DNA of 64,000 nt from Anastatus disparis (GCA_017163975.1 JAFFSR010000366.1:241001-305000); one strand, 5' to 3'. Shown: positions 20,480 to 33,205, counted from the stretch's first letter. The notes: generated by a model not told the origin, from the letters alone. Numbers and translations: made by a program.

Positions 20480-22265
20480 TCGAATACTACAAATTTCTAT
20501 TTTTAAACTATTAAATGTATATTTGATAAATATATCTATTGGTCACTCATTTTATTTCTAACCATCCTTTCAATCCTTTTTTCATAACATCTTTGCCGAA
20601 AATGCAATCTTCGTCCCTGCGTGCCTTTGCCGAAACGCCGATTTCCTTACCGGGTAACTAGATGGCGCGCACACAGGGATGGAAGAAAATCAAAGTCTGT
20701 CCGCGAGTTTTCGAGTGTCATATACAGTGAGTATGAGTGAGCGCGTAGGAGAACGCAGTCAATGCGAAAAAGAAAGACAGACTTAAAAGTAAGAATAGAG
20801 TGAACAGTTTTTCTCTTTCGCATCAACTATACACGTTCCGACATTTATATCTATCACAACAACTCGCAGCGGACAACGAGTTAAGAAGTGAGAAAGAGAG
20901 AGAGAGAGAGAAGGAATGCGTGGTCACGACATAGTAAGGTATATAGCATGCTGTCGTATAAGTGCGCGTGCACACGTTTTATCGTTCGTTCGTTTTCTTT
21001 GCTTTGGGCTTTTTAATATCCGTCAACGTTTCGTCACTCGCATTAGCCCTTCGCGTTTAGCTTGTTATGTTAATAATATAACAATTTTTGGCAGGCTAGT
21101 ATGAAAAAGAGTATACATTACACGAGTCGAATCTTGTTGATTCCGTCCTTTTGTTTCTTGAATGTAACATTTGTCTCTGAACATTTGTTTCTTGTAATGT
21201 AATAGACTATTTTTTCTATTTCGTTTGACTCTTTCCGCAATCCGCCAACTATAGTCTATCCGAGACTATAGTCTCTGACATGAACTGATCCCGTAAATAA
21301 AAGCGTGCAAAATTTTATACTCAGCTTTCAATAACAGAAGCAAAATAAAATTTCAGTGTCTTGTGCGCCTTTAACGTTCGATAAGAGTTGTTTCAAGCGA
21401 ATATTTTGAAATAAAATATTTACCATACACGGTGCGGTGGATCGTAAAATAAAAACGCGTAATAATTTCACCAACAGCATTATCATACCAAGTTTAACGA
21501 TGCTCATCACGATGATCATCTTTATCATTATGATTTCCATTATGATTATGGTATAGAAAATAGCAGTATCACAAGCAATACCAACCGTAATGGAAATAGA
21601 TATTTCGAAAATTGTGAATTTTACACTTAATTTGTTATTCATTTTTTAAATCTTCATTATAATAAAAATAATTATTCTTCATTATCTTTATGCTTTATGA
21701 CGATCGTTTAATTTTTAATTATATAAAATTTGCGATTTGATTTCATCGATATGCTAAGAGTTAACCTTGAAAATTTCTATATAGAATTAATATATATTAA
21801 TGGCATCAAAACAAAGTAAGCAAAACGTAAAAAGTTTAAATAGTGAATTTTTAACTTGGCTAATATTATTATCAGAATAAACATGAACATAATAAAATTT
21901 TTTTAAAAGTATTATTTTGTTAAAGATTACTTATTGTTTTATTGAGAAAAGTTAGAAATTTTAATATTTAATAAATTTCGTGATTGCTGAAGTAATATAT
22001 CCTTACAACAATATTTAATAATAGAAAATTTCTATAATTTATAATTATTATTTTAAAATTAACATTTATAATGCAAAACTATATTTTTTTCTAAATTTAT
22101 TATTTTATCCTTACAAAAATTAATTATTGGCTTACGCCTGATATCATTTAGTCCGCAGTACAGTTAATACACAAATTAGCATATATATATATTTATAATT
22201 TGCTATGCTCATTGATTCTAATTATAATTTGCTATGCTCATTAATTCTAATATAATTTTTAAAAT
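20480..22265. other. Spacer; GC-richer segment and GA microsatellite
   Basis: 20580-20960 is noticeably less AT-rich (GCCGAAACGCCGATTTCC, GATGGCGCGCACAC), with a (GA)n run at about 20890-20912; it could be a promoter region but no gene is attached. The hydrophobic minus-strand frame at 21642-21328 lacks supporting features. AT-rich from 21650 on. Confidence 0.4.
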
Positions 22266-22530
22266 CTCCACCAAATTTCATAAAGATCTGATGAAAACTC
22301 ATGAAAAAACTTTGCGACCAATCTGTTTTTAGTACCAGAATGTGAACGGAGACCATCACTTGAATTTTTAAGATAGATAAAAGTTTCAGAAATAAAAAGT
22401 CTTCTGAAAAATAAATATTTTTTCAAAAAAGTTTTTCCTTTTGGATAAAAGCAATAAATTTTTACTTATTCATATTCAAATTTTTCAAGTTTTAATAGTA
22501 CCTGGTCCCCTTAATGGGGCATTTAGAGAG
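22266..22530. repeat. Half-copy of the 36763-37452 TTAA element
   Basis: GATGAAAACTCATGAA followed by AACTTTGCG and, at the end, AGTACCTGGTCCCCTTAA match the right arm of 36763-37452 (AATGAAAACTCATGAAGAAA and TAGTATTTGGCCCCCTT). Decayed single arm. Confidence 0.5.
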
Positions 22531-23429
22531 TAGGTATGTGTTGAACGCGGTACATGCGTAGACAATGACATGAAATTAATTATTTATTATTAACTATTTG
22601 TTATTCGTTATAGATAATAAAATTCTTAATAAAATAAATCGTTAATCCCTTATGTGTCGTATACGACACATTACAGAAAATGGGCTTATGGATGCTTTAG
22701 GTTTCTTAAACTTCCGAAGCGCACCTAGAGGAACTCTAAATAAGTCAGACATATGAAAAAATATTTACTTTTTAACTGGGAAAGGGGTCTCGGACTCAAT
22801 AGGTTAAAATAAAAAATGAAATTTCTAAAAATTTTATTCTTTGTAAAAAAGTAAATTTGCAGTGCTAAAAATAATTCATGTTAATTTAAAATCATTTTTT
22901 TTTCAATTTTTATTCAACTTTTTTTTTTAATTGTCTATTAAATCGATATTTTTCCATTTTTTATAATTTAACATTTTATCGCTAAAATATACAGCATGAA
23001 TTCTTTCTTTATAAAGATTTAATTATGAATATTTTTCTAAGAACACATTTTAATCCTCGAAAATAAGCATAAAATGTTATTATTTTATCAGCATTACATA
23101 GGTAGAAAAACATTTTATATTGGTTAAAGAAATAGCCATAAAAATTCCCATTTTCAACTCTCCATTTCAAAGCAATAGGCATAAAATGGTAAAAAGATCG
23201 TTTTAATTTCTACTAGGGTATTAGACTGATAAATAATTCTATACATACCACTAAAATATTTCTTTATATGAAACTTAGATTTTAGTGTTTACTTATCAAT
23301 TAAAGAATCGTTATTATTATTAGAAATATTAATTCATTGTTTATATTTAAGTATTTAATAATTAAACTTTTAAATACATAATTTTTTAAAAGAATTTATA
23401 AAAAAATTAAGTTTTTTTTTGACACATTG
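22531..23429. other. AT-rich spacer, nothing supported
   Basis: No RNA gene, terminal repeat or coding stretch was identified. A short palindrome-like TGTGTCGTATACGACACA lies near 22653. Confidence 0.4.
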
Positions 23430-24520
23430 TTAAGGGAGTACCCTCGGTAATAGAATTTAAATTGAGAATCTTTTGATAATTGACATACAGGCGTATTTAG
23501 GTGTAATAAAGCTATGGTTAAAATTTCGTGACCCTTCAGAGCTTCAAACATGAGAAATTGCAGTTTGAAAATAACATGTGATCTTATGGGGGGATACACA
23601 TTTTGCCTTCTTTTGTAATTATGCAAAATTAAAAAATTCTGAAAAAATTCTATAATATGTAGAAATTTATTCCGGACCTATATCATTTTTAAAAAGTATC
23701 ATTCAGAGTCTGTAAGAAGAGCAAAAAATTATTTTCTCTTGTAACCTTACAATTAACGGTAATCATTTTGACACATGGCAACGTTGCGTTTTCTTTACGA
23801 ACTTTGGTAAGGCGCGAATCCCGAATACCACAGTGCATCGTTTTCAATAAGAAAAAAGTTTGAATAAAAAAACATTATCCTCAAAAATTAATACGCAAAA
23901 ATGTAAGTCATAATAAGTTTATTATTGTATATATTTTTTTATTTTTTATCTAACGTCGCTGTATTTATGCAATCATTGCAATACTAATTAGCAACGGAGG
24001 TCTTCAGTATGTTTGTCCTGCCAAAGGTCTAAATTTTAATTAATTTTTAATTCAAATGTTTATATAAACTCTAATAAGAAAAGTTTTTTTAATAGATATA
24101 ACTTTCACAATCATTTTAAAATTAATTATTAAACTATTGAAAGTATAAGAATTTTTTCGTTATCGTGAGAATAAATAGTAATGTGTCAGTGTCGTGCATT
24201 TGTTACAATAGTTACATAATGTATTTCACCTTCCGTGGATAATGTAAAATTTTGATACACCGTGAATATTATGAGTCCTAAAAGTTCTATAAATTTTTTT
24301 TCCTGAGAAAAAATCATAAAAAAATTCTGGGAAAATTCTAAAATACTTTTATATCCTTTTTTATGATTCAATAATATATTGATATATTTATTATAATATA
24401 AATTTTATAAAACAATATTTAATTCTAGAGTTTTAGGGACGTTGCCAAATCCATAACTGTCAATGATAAGTTCTACTGTTTTCTTAACTGACTAACTTCG
24501 TATCGAGGATACTCCCTTAC
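23430..24520. mobile_element. TTAA element with short terminal repeats (1.09 kb)
   Basis: TTAA then GGGAGTACCCTCGG at the left; at the right CGAGGATACTCCC then TTAC (decayed TTAA). Only about 14 bp of the ends are inverted copies, unlike the long-armed elements. No coding potential of note. The segment 23935-24030 also occurs at 35325-35400 (TATTTATGC and AGC(A/G)ACGGAG), so the element carries another repeat. Confidence 0.6.
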
Positions 24521-24917
24521 GAAGCTGTCTGCCTTCTAATAATATTTCCAATCCTAACTTATGAATAAACGATGCGTTTAATCGAGTTTTTTTACTACAA
24601 AGAAAAAATTTGTAAGATTAAACTCTAGTGCGGACAACCCAAGAAATCCACCAAAATATTATACATACAAAGTTATAATAAAAACTTTCAATGTATCGTA
24701 TTTTAAGGTTAGGTTTGTCGAGTTTAATATCTAATTTCCAATCAAAGCTCATAAAAAAATAACAAGTCCAAATGATTTTTTATTTTAACAAAAATTATTG
24801 TACTAATATAGCTTTAGTGCGGACAAGTCATTATATTTGTTTAATTTATGAATTTAAAAAGATATTGATGAAATAAAAAAAGCAAAACTCAATTGCTGCA
24901 GCTCCGACATGCCGTTA
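24521..24917. mobile_element. TTAA MITE, family 2 copy A (left end truncated)
   Basis: Nearly identical to 36366-36766: GAAGCTGTCTGCCTTCTAAT at the left, CTCCGACATGCCGTTAA at the right, and TAGTGCGGACAA twice inside. The left TTAA and about 10 bp are replaced by the end of the preceding element. A reverse copy is at 47724-48069. Confidence 0.75.
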
Positions 24918-25285
24918 ATATAATGTGGGAATGCTTGAAAATCTCAAATTATAATATTGTAAAAGACATACTGCAATTTAGTAAACGAATTTTAGCAAAC
25001 GAATACAGTAAAAGAAATAAGAAATGATAATAATTTAAAATTAATAATATTATGTAAAATTTAATAGTGTTAATGATATTAAATAAAACATTAATTAACA
25101 ACATGCTTTAAGAAAAAAAATCATTTTTGATTTATTCATAAAATTAAAAGTTTTGCTCATTTTTCTCATATATAAGTTATTTATTTTTATTGCTATTTAT
25201 AAATTTTTGTTAAATAAGTTTTTCAAATTTAATATATTTATGTCTTATTTAGAATAATTTAGACATAAAATAATTATCCTAAGAC
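24918..25285. other. AT-rich spacer, nothing supported
   Basis: No coding or structural signal. Confidence 0.4.
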
Positions 25286-25289
25286 AGTT

Positions 25290-25875
25290 GAGTTCTACAG
25301 GGTACTACTACTTATTTTCAATTAATTTTCTTGTGATTTCCATTAGATTTCGGTAGCAATTTTGTCGGCCGCATATTCTAGTGTACTCTACATTTTATTT
25401 AAAACAGAAAAAATCCCAGATTGGACATGTGGTAATCACAAAACCATACCACGTAACAATGACATGTTCCGATTGTCGGACTGAAAAAAATCTGCAGAAA
25501 ATTTGTCGGACATTATGATCTTATGGTTTCATAATTAATTATCAAGTAATCCTATAAAAATTGGCTATGTGGTCATCGCATAACATAACCCTGTCCTATC
25601 GACATAATTCAAATGGTAGACTCATTTTATTTTTTTTATTTTTGTCGGCCATACATTATTTGATTTTTGTTATAAAAATATCTTTTAGTTCCATGTAAAA
25701 AAAAGTATGTGGTTATTGCATAACAATACATCGTCAAATTGACATGTTTAATAATTAAATATTAAAAAACGCAGCGGTTTTGAGAGTTTTCGTAGATGAA
25801 AAGTTTGGTGGACTCGACAAAATGAAGCCGCTTACAAAGTTCTAAGTATGTGGTAATCATTTTTTAAAAAGGGTT
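25290..25875. repeat. ~140-bp tandem repeat, four units
   Basis: ATGTGGT(A/C/T)AT at 25427, 25567, 25707 and 25848 gives spacings of 140, 140 and 141. A second marker, TTTGTCGG, recurs at similar intervals, as does TTGACATG or ATGACATG. Units are diverged. Confidence 0.75.
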
Positions 25876-26030
25876 CTGTACTGTGGACTATTAGATGACT
25901 CCGTAAGATAAAAAGTTAAAGTAATAATAAATTGAAGTTTTATTATTTATTTAAATTAATATTAATATGTATTTTTTAAAAATAAAAAATCATTTAGTTT
26001 ATTTGTTATGTTCACGTCGTAATAATAGCT

Positions 26031-26419
26031 TTAAGAGGAGGTCGCGTATCTCTGTCCTTTTCTAATCAAAGAAATGATTTTTTCATAAAAACTAATAACT
26101 TTAGCAAAAAATGAAGAGAAAGCCGCACCTTGTATCGAAAAAAGCAATGTTTTCTTTGATAAGAAAAAATTAATTTTATTGCTTTGTTCTCAAGAAAACC
26201 TTGAAAAACCAAATTGTCCACCCTAACCTCTATGATTTAAGTTTTTCAAGGTTTTCTTGAAAACGAAGCAATAAAATTAATTTTCTCTTATTAAAGAAAA
26301 TATTACTTTTTTTTATACGAGATGCGGCTTTCTCTTCATTTTTTGCTAAAGTTATTAGTTTCTGTAAAAAACTCAATTTTTTGATTAGAAAAGGACAGAG
26401 ATACGTGACTTCCTCTTAA
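26031..26419. mobile_element. TTAA MITE, family 1 copy B
   Basis: TTAA at 26031-26034 and 26416-26419; ends GAGGAGGTCGCG and GACTTCCTC. Inverted arms with central AAGGTTTTCTTGA. Same family as 3070-3469 and 42905-43284. Confidence 0.85.
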
Positions 26420-26523
26420 ACATAAACAAATATTCAATCCTACTGTGGTGTAATAAATATAAAATACACATGTTTGCACGTGCTGTATATCATATTTACT
26501 TGTTTGTGTATTATATATATACT

Positions 26524-27868
26524 TGTAACGGTTATTTTGCCCGTTACAAAAAAAAGAATTAGCTTTTAATTAAATATGAATTATAACTAAGTCTATAAAT
26601 TTTTAATATATGCGGAGTTGCTGAAACTATAAGAAATTTTACTAAATATTACACAGCGAACTCCGATTGTGCTAGCTAATCAATCCTATTGATAAACGAC
26701 AAAATCTTATGTGATATACTTGTCGCTTGCTGCACACACTGCGTCTCTCTCTCTCTCTCACCTGATCGAGAGACGCGTTGCCGGTAGCGCTGTTTTTCTT
26801 CGTGAGGCAGGTTCCAAAATACGTTATATTAAATTATATGATATTACATAACTAATTAATTTACAACTGCTCACAAGAACCGCGGAGGCGTCGGAGTAAG
26901 CAACGGGAAATATATCTTATGTTATATATAGTCAGGAAGTATAAATTAATATGAAGCACGATTTAATAGAAAACAAGATTTATTTATTATAAGAAAAATA
27001 TAAATATTAAGATGAATATGAATTAAACGAAAATGAAATAATATAATATGTGAAAATAATGTACGCATCTAATGAGAGAGTGAGCAAAGGGAAGGGCGCG
27101 TCGCGAACTAAACCGAACTCGCCTATGACGCTGATCGGTTATATAACCGATGATACAATTTACCCGAATAAGTAACTCCCGAGGAAGAGACACCTGGGTA
27201 TCGCACTGTATATTTATACTTAATAAATCTATTAGTATAGTGGCGCTGGCCAGCTTACACTAATTACCTACGTGCACGTAGACGCCGCTCGCTCGTTACC
27301 GTAGCTTTTCCCCTGTACGTAACCAATACGTAGATGCTCTATAGTAGGTCAGTGGAAGACATTTCTTCCCAAACCTTAAATGCCGCTGAGCTCTGCCAAC
27401 GTGGTTGCCTTGTCGTAGATCGGTGGAATCCTATACACGTCGATCAACGTATTTGCTGGCACTCAATGGCTGACCGCTAAGACGCGCGAAAAGCGGTCGA
27501 GCGAAACTCTACAGAAAGAATTACTGAGAGTTGCAACTAGCCAATATAATACGATACGCTAGTCGAAATAAACTAACGACTTTTATCTAAGACAACGTTA
27601 CGCGCTATCAATTGCGAACTTAGTCCAACGTATTATAAAACCACGTGGCGAAATCTCTAAATGAGCACAGCGCGGCTTAGGTTTCGTGCTAACGCAACGG
27701 TAGCCGAAAACTCTCTAAAGCGCCTCACGGCCGGCGAGCTTCCCTCTCGCGTGCCGGTCGTCAAGATACGCACTTCTTTACTCGTCTAAGACGAGATACA
27801 TGACCGAGCGTTTATCCTATTTTAATACCTAAGCGCGCAAGATTCAAACACGGTAAAATACCGTGACA
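26524..27868. mobile_element. Possible solo LTR (1.35 kb)
   Basis: Begins TGTAACGG and ends CCGTGACA, inverted-type TG..CA termini. The interior is clearly GC-richer than its surroundings from about 26740, with (CT)n at 26745-26760 and TATA-like motifs, and has no long ORF. A second TGTAACGG-type inverted motif (CCCGTTACA) follows the start. Flanking 4-6 bp do not match, so no target duplication supports it. Could instead be a host regulatory region. Confidence 0.35.
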
Positions 27869-28630
27869 ATGCGTCATTATTTTTTACTTATTACATATTT
27901 TAAATTATTGTGAACATTTTTTTCGAAATTTTCAAAATTATCTTATTTTTAAATATAGTGTATGAATTATTTATCTACTTCATTTAATCATGCGTGTCTT
28001 ATTCTTTAATTTGTTAAAAAGGCCTTTTTTAAAACTTGATAAATCAAGTATATTTCAAAGTAAATAAAATTAAAATTCTATTCAGTTTTGTTTAATGTTT
28101 TTAGTAATATTATTTTCAATTTTAAATAGATCGAATAAAATTAAAAACTAGCTAAAATCTTATAAAAAACTTTAAAGAGTTAAAATTTTTAAAAACATGG
28201 TGTAAATTCAAGAATTAAAAAAATAAAAAAATTTTGTCGATAATATCCTTAAACAGGGCATGGTATACAAAATAAATAAATGAAAAAATATTATATTATT
28301 TTTGAACATCTAGTAATTATCTTCGTACTTAATTATTACTTTAAGTTCTTTATGAAAAATTAGTGCGTATGAAAAATGATAAAACTGTTATTAAAACTTA
28401 TTTTATACGTGTAATTTTTCAAAACTAATGTTTACATGAAGATTTGGCAATAACATGGTTGTATTTTGTTGCGCACATTAATCAAACTATGTGCCATGTT
28501 GCATCAATTATTTGAGATTATTTTGACTAGATCCAAATAATTCGAAATACATTTTTGTTTTCGTTTATGAATATTTAAATTTTTTAAAGTAAAAATTACA
28601 TGAAAAAAGTGCTATTAATGCTTTATTGAT
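27869..28630. other. AT-rich spacer, nothing supported
   Basis: Low-complexity AT-rich sequence without frames or inverted ends. Confidence 0.4.
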
Positions 28631-29203
28631 TTTATTCCCACCTCAACAGAAACAGCCACTTTGTTAACCCGAAAAGCGGGCCAAAAGAAAGTTATATCTT
28701 ACGTCTGAATGTACTATTTTATTTTCTTTTGTTTTATACAAAAGTATATATAAGTGATATTTTCTTTACATTGTGAGAAAAATAGTACATTATGCAACTA
28801 GAGAGTAAAATCGAATATTTCTCCCCAAGGTAGATTTGCTAGTGAGCGAAGCGAAACGAGGATAACAAATACCTGAGAGAGAAATAGGCTTTGCTCCTGA
28901 GTTGCATGAGGTATTTTATTCCCACCTCAACTGTGGTCACTTTTTTACTTAAAAAGCGGGCTTATTTAGAAAAAATTGAAATTAAATTTTTTTCTACAAA
29001 TGTTCAATAATATATTAAATTTTTATATATTTTTTATTTTGCGGGAGAAGTGGAATTGAGCGGGAGGAAAAGAACTTATTTCCCTTTAAATTTGCGGGAG
29101 AAAAGTACTTATTCCCCGCAAAATTGTAGACGTGAGATATGGCTTTCTTTCGGCTAGCTTTTCGAGTTAACAAAGTAGCTATTTCTGTTGAGGTGGAAAT
29201 AAA
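28631..29203. mobile_element. Foldback element with CCCACCTCAACAG ends, copy 1
   Basis: TTTATTCCCACCTCAACAGA at the left and CTGTTGAGGTGGAAATAAA at the right, with further complementary AACCCGAAAAGC and GCTTTTCGAGTT. The middle has a sub-palindrome bounded by CATTATGCAAC (28789) and GTTGCATGAGG. The second copy is 38891-39640. Confidence 0.7.
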
Positions 29204-29224
29204 CATATTTTTCTACAATTAAAA

Positions 29225-31894
29225 TTAAGGCTGATTCCATTTCAAATCGAACAGTCAGTATACACTCAAGTCACCAATTACTGCGCTAATGGAGTATGTT
29301 ATTCTACCCTAAAAATAAGGGTATACGTATTTTTTTATTTTGCTGAAATATCAAAATTGCATCAGATATGCACTTTTGAAAATTGCATACAAAAACTAAA
29401 TGTTAAAACTGAAAATGTTGAGAATAACTTTAGAGAGCTATCGTTTTACCAATTTCCAATGAATTTTGATAAACCTTTTTTTATTTTATTTCGTTTTGAG
29501 CCCTCTTCAACTCCGTGCAAGAAATTTAAAAAAAAACTAAAAAATGACTGAGATATATGCATTTTACCAAAAATGCACTTTTTATGCACATGCATTTTTC
29601 TCGAAAAGGCCATTTTTTTTTTTGCTGAAATTTTTTTTGCTGATAGAGGACCAAAATACCTATCTAATAGTACTTGTTTGATCCCGGCTTTTTTGGTTTG
29701 GAGCGAGAAAAAAATTCACAAATTTTGTTGGTGAAAAATGCTTGTATATACGTTCGGAAGTCTTAAGCAGTCGACATTTAAATATTATCCTTCGTTTAGC
29801 ATTATCCAGGAACAACGACGTGGACGTAGAAGGATTCTGTTCCCTTCAGGGTGCTTTTTAGAGTGAGTTCCCCTTGCCTCTCACTGTTGGGATGCGTCAA
29901 AAAAATAATTATAGATAATTATTTTTTTTTTATTTTTGCGCTTATTATTTTTAGTTTTAAATGTAGTCTCACGACGCTTGGCTTTTTTTTCTTGTTTTTC
30001 ATTTCATTTAGTGCATGTATAGCTGTCCTCCCAATAAATATATGTGATTTTAATTCCCCAAGTTTTTTTAACCACATATGACTTTTTTGAATTCCATTAT
30101 ATTTAGAAACCCCACTCCATTCAATATTTTTCTTTTTTCTAAATCTTTCAATCTTATTTATTGGTAGTAAAATGATTTTTATTGCATTGGTGTAACTTTG
30201 AACCCAATTTATAAAATCGTCAGCATTTTGTATCGATTCTTCATGAAAATATTCCATAACGATATTTTTTGTGCTTTCATCAATAGGATGACCAGTATAT
30301 AAATCTGGCTCCGAATAAACTCCTTTATTTTTCACGAGATTTCTTGATTTATTTATCATATACTCGCTTATATTCAGGAATAGTGAGCAAACTTTTATTT
30401 TGCTTAATTTTGAAGGTAGTAGAGTTAGAAGTTTTATTTTCTCCGAAATAGAAGAGCATTTTTCTAAAGCCAATTTAAAATTTTCTAAAAATTCATTCCA
30501 ATAGTTTTCAGTGGAATTTTCGTCCGATTCTATTGATTCAACTGAAATGCCATACGCATCTTCTAATTTACTTCCAACAGTAGCAGAAAAAGCTGAAATT
30601 AAGGATTTTTTCTTTTTAGATACGTAATTTCCTCTAAAATTTTCAGGTATTGCAGTTTTTCTTTTTAGGGGTGAGATGCATTCAGGTAAAACTGAATTAA
30701 TACTCTCGTTTAATTCCTCTATTCGTTCGGGTGTCTTCGGAATAAAATCATCATCTCTTCCGCTAAAAAGTTCAGTGATTTCATTTTCAGATATAGACTC
30801 AAGATCACTTAAAATCATTTTTGATATGCGTTTATGGCAATTTTTACATACATTAGTAGATGGCAATATATTTAAATCTGGATGAAGCTGTGCCAAATTA
30901 ATGGCTAAATCTTCCAACGGTCTAAAACGTGAATTACTGCTCATATAAACTACCTTTTTATGCATTTGAAAAAAATCGGGACATGAAATTCTTTTAGAAG
31001 AGTAAATTTCGGACATTGTTATTTCACAATTTTGTTGAATTTTTCACAAGCCCGAGAAGCACCTTTCAAAGCAGCCGTAAAAATAACTAGCTTCTATATA
31101 ACAGTTCTAATATGCTATTTTGGTTACGCGATGTATTTGTCCATGAGTTAGCCTCCTATTGTTTGTACATCGAAACATATATAATATAGATATACACGAA
31201 TAGAATTCTTTTTTTTCATGTTTAAATATTTATTTTTATATTACGAATTTACATATATATATATATATATATATATCACTATTGATGCTATATACATGCA
31301 TACAAATGTAAACAAATGATGAGCCAAGCATACGACAGTGTTTGAATGCAGACTGCTTAAGACTTCCGAACGTATATACAAGCATTTTTCACCAACAAAA
31401 TTTGTGAATTTTTTTCTCGCTCCAAACCAAAAAAGCCGGGATCAAACAAGTACTATTAGATAGGTATTTTGGTCCTCTATCAGCAAAAAAATTTCAACAA
31501 AAAAAAAAATGTCCTTTTCGAGAAAAATGCATGTGCATAAAAGTGCATTTTTGGTAAAATGCATATATCTCAGTCATTTTTAGTTTTTTTTAAATTTCTT
31601 GCACGGAGTTGAAGAGGGCTCAAAACGAAATAAAATAAAAAAAGGTTTATCAAAATTCATTGGAAATTGGTAAAACGATAGCTCTCTAAAGTTATTCTCA
31701 ACATTTTCAGTTTTAACATTTAGTTTTTGTATGCAATTTTCAAAAGTGCATATCTGATGCAATTTTGATATTTCAGCAAAATAAAAAAATACGTATACCC
31801 TTATTTTTAGGGTAGAATAACATACTCCATTAGCGCAGTAATTGGTGACTTGAGTGTATACTGACTGTTCGATTTGAAATGGAATCAGCCTTAA
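29225..31894. mobile_element. TTAA transposon with ~548-bp terminal inverted repeats
   Basis: TTAA at 29225-29228 and 31891-31894, terminal GGCTGATTCC and GGAATCAGCC. Left repeat 29225-29772 and right repeat 31351-31894 are near-identical, which suggests a recent insertion. It encloses one minus-strand ORF (31016-29919). TTAA with purine-first ends points to Kolobok; without a visible transposase core this remains inference. Confidence 0.85.
29919..31016 (-). CDS. Transposon-encoded protein, 365 residues, intact
   Basis: The only long ORF in the TTAA element, starting at the ATG 335 bp inside the right terminal repeat. Visible features: N-terminal CPDFFQMHKK and, near residues 57-60, CKNCHKR, a possible zinc-binding pair; an acidic linker; a Lys-rich stretch (residues about 117-140); then EKIKLLTLLPSKLSKIKVCS with SEYMINKSRNLVKNKGV, which resembles the HTH-like segment (ILT.LP.SW....I...F......ARK...LV..KG) of a repetitive cnidarian/arthropod protein family. 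That match is from memory. The tail is Lys-rich and runs into an A-rich tract, so the C-terminus may be truncated. No DDE catalytic pattern is evident, so it may be an accessory or DNA-binding protein and the element non-autonomous. Confidence 0.7.
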   Translation of the reverse strand: MSEIYSSKRISCPDFFQMHKKVVYMSSNSRFRPLEDLAINLAQLHPDLNILPSTNVCKNCHKRISKMILSDLESISENEITELFSGRDDDFIPKTPERIEELNESINSVLPECISPLKRKTAIPENFRGNYVSKKKKSLISAFSATVGSKLEDAYGISVESIESDENSTENYWNEFLENFKLALEKCSSISEKIKLLTLLPSKLSKIKVCSLFLNISEYMINKSRNLVKNKGVYSEPDLYTGHPIDESTKNIVMEYFHEESIQNADDFINWVQSYTNAIKIILLPINKIERFRKKKNIEWSGVSKYNGIQKSHMWLKKLGELKSHIFIGRTAIHALNEMKNKKKKPSVVRLHLKLKIISAKIKKK

Positions 31895-31958
31895 TTAAAA
31901 AATATATTCTAATAATTAAAAAGATAACAAATTCTAGTTTAAATTCTATAATAAATAG

Positions 31959-32346
31959 TTAAGAGCAGACCGAACTATCTGTCCTTGTTTAATAGTGATT
32001 TTTATCATTTATATAAACACCATTGGTTGTAACACAAAAAAATGGTAGCCCCCGATAAATACTAGTATAATAGATAAATTTTATAATGAGAATAAAATAA
32101 TTTTATCACGCTGTTTTTGAATAGTATGAATCCTACTGAAAATCTAAAATATAACCTTTCTTTTTTGGTAGGTCTCATGTTATTCAAAAACTACATGATT
32201 AAATTATTTTGTTCTTATTATAAAATTTAACCAATATACTAGTATCTAGCGGGGGCTACCATTTTTTTCATGTTACAGCCAATGGTGTTTACATAAATGA
32301 TGAAAAACACTATTAGACAAATACAGATAGTTCGGCCTCTTCTTAA
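31959..32346. mobile_element. TTAA MITE, family 3 copy A
   Basis: TTAA both sides; CCGAACTATCTGTC near the left and GACAAATACAGATAGTTCGG near the right. Interior has TACTAGTAT and AGC(G)GGGGCTACCATTTTT. Paralogue at 48483-48871 shares ends, length (388 and 389 bp) and core. Confidence 0.85.
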
Positions 32347-32599
32347 AATACAAGAGATATGCAAAGATCCTTCAAAGTAAAAACATACATCTTACAAGGA
32401 GAACATCCTAGCCTCGGGAAACGGATTCGGCTAAAACTACAAAATATGATTTTTTGATAAAAAAAAATGAACCCTTTTTTTCTTTTTGTCGAATAGATCC
32501 CCTAGATAAAGATATATATTTTTTCGAAAATATGGTAAATAAGAGCCTTGTTTATAAGAACTTAAATAACCACAGAACTAACTAGGAGGGGCCTAGGCC

Positions 32600-33205
32600 T
32601 CCGGATCACGGATTTTTCTCAAACTTTAGGATAAGTTTCTAGGTGTCAAAATATGGAGAAACTCAGAATTTTAGACCCCAACACTCAATATTTCCCTAGT
32701 TATAGGCAATTAGAGAAAATCACTGAAAAAGTTACTAGATTTTCAAATGCTTATAACTCTTCAGCATTAATAGTTAAAAGCTTAAAACTGTTTTCGAATG
32801 AAAGCTGACCTCAAATCCTTTTGAAATAGTGCTTACAGCATCTAAAAATATTATTTTTTTTCTAGAGTTATAGAGCTATGAAAATTGGACCTAGAATTCT
32901 TTTTTATAACATCAATTAATAATAAATGCTAGAATTTGTTTCAATTTTCATAGCTCTATAACTCTCGAAAAAAATAATATTTTTATATGCTATATGCACT
33001 ATTTCAAAAGGATTTGAGGTCAGCTTTCATTCGAAAATGGTCTTAAAGCTGTGAATGCTAAAGAGCTATAAGCGTTTGAAAATCTAGTAACTTTTTCAGT
33101 GATTTTCTCTAATTGCCTATAACTAGGGAAATATTGAGCATTACAGTCTGAAATTCTGGTTTCTCCATATTTTGACACCCAGAAACTTATCCCAAAGTTA
33201 AATTT
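32600..33205. repeat. Inner inverted repeat, ~280-bp arms
   Basis: AGGATAAGTTTCTAGGTGTC (32629) pairs with GACACCCAGAAACTTATCCC (33173), AGGATTTGAGGTCAGCTTTC with its complement, and so on to a centre near 32905. Arms are close to 90 percent alike by eye. Confidence 0.8.

Noticed and set aside
21328..21642. 104-codon hydrophobic minus-strand frame
   Set aside because: No signal peptide pattern, domain or splice context; AT-rich DNA readily gives Ile/Met-rich frames.
29357..31762. Identical 60-64-residue frames beginning MHQICTFENC at both ends
   Set aside because: They are the duplicated terminal repeats; the reading is the same non-coding repeat twice.
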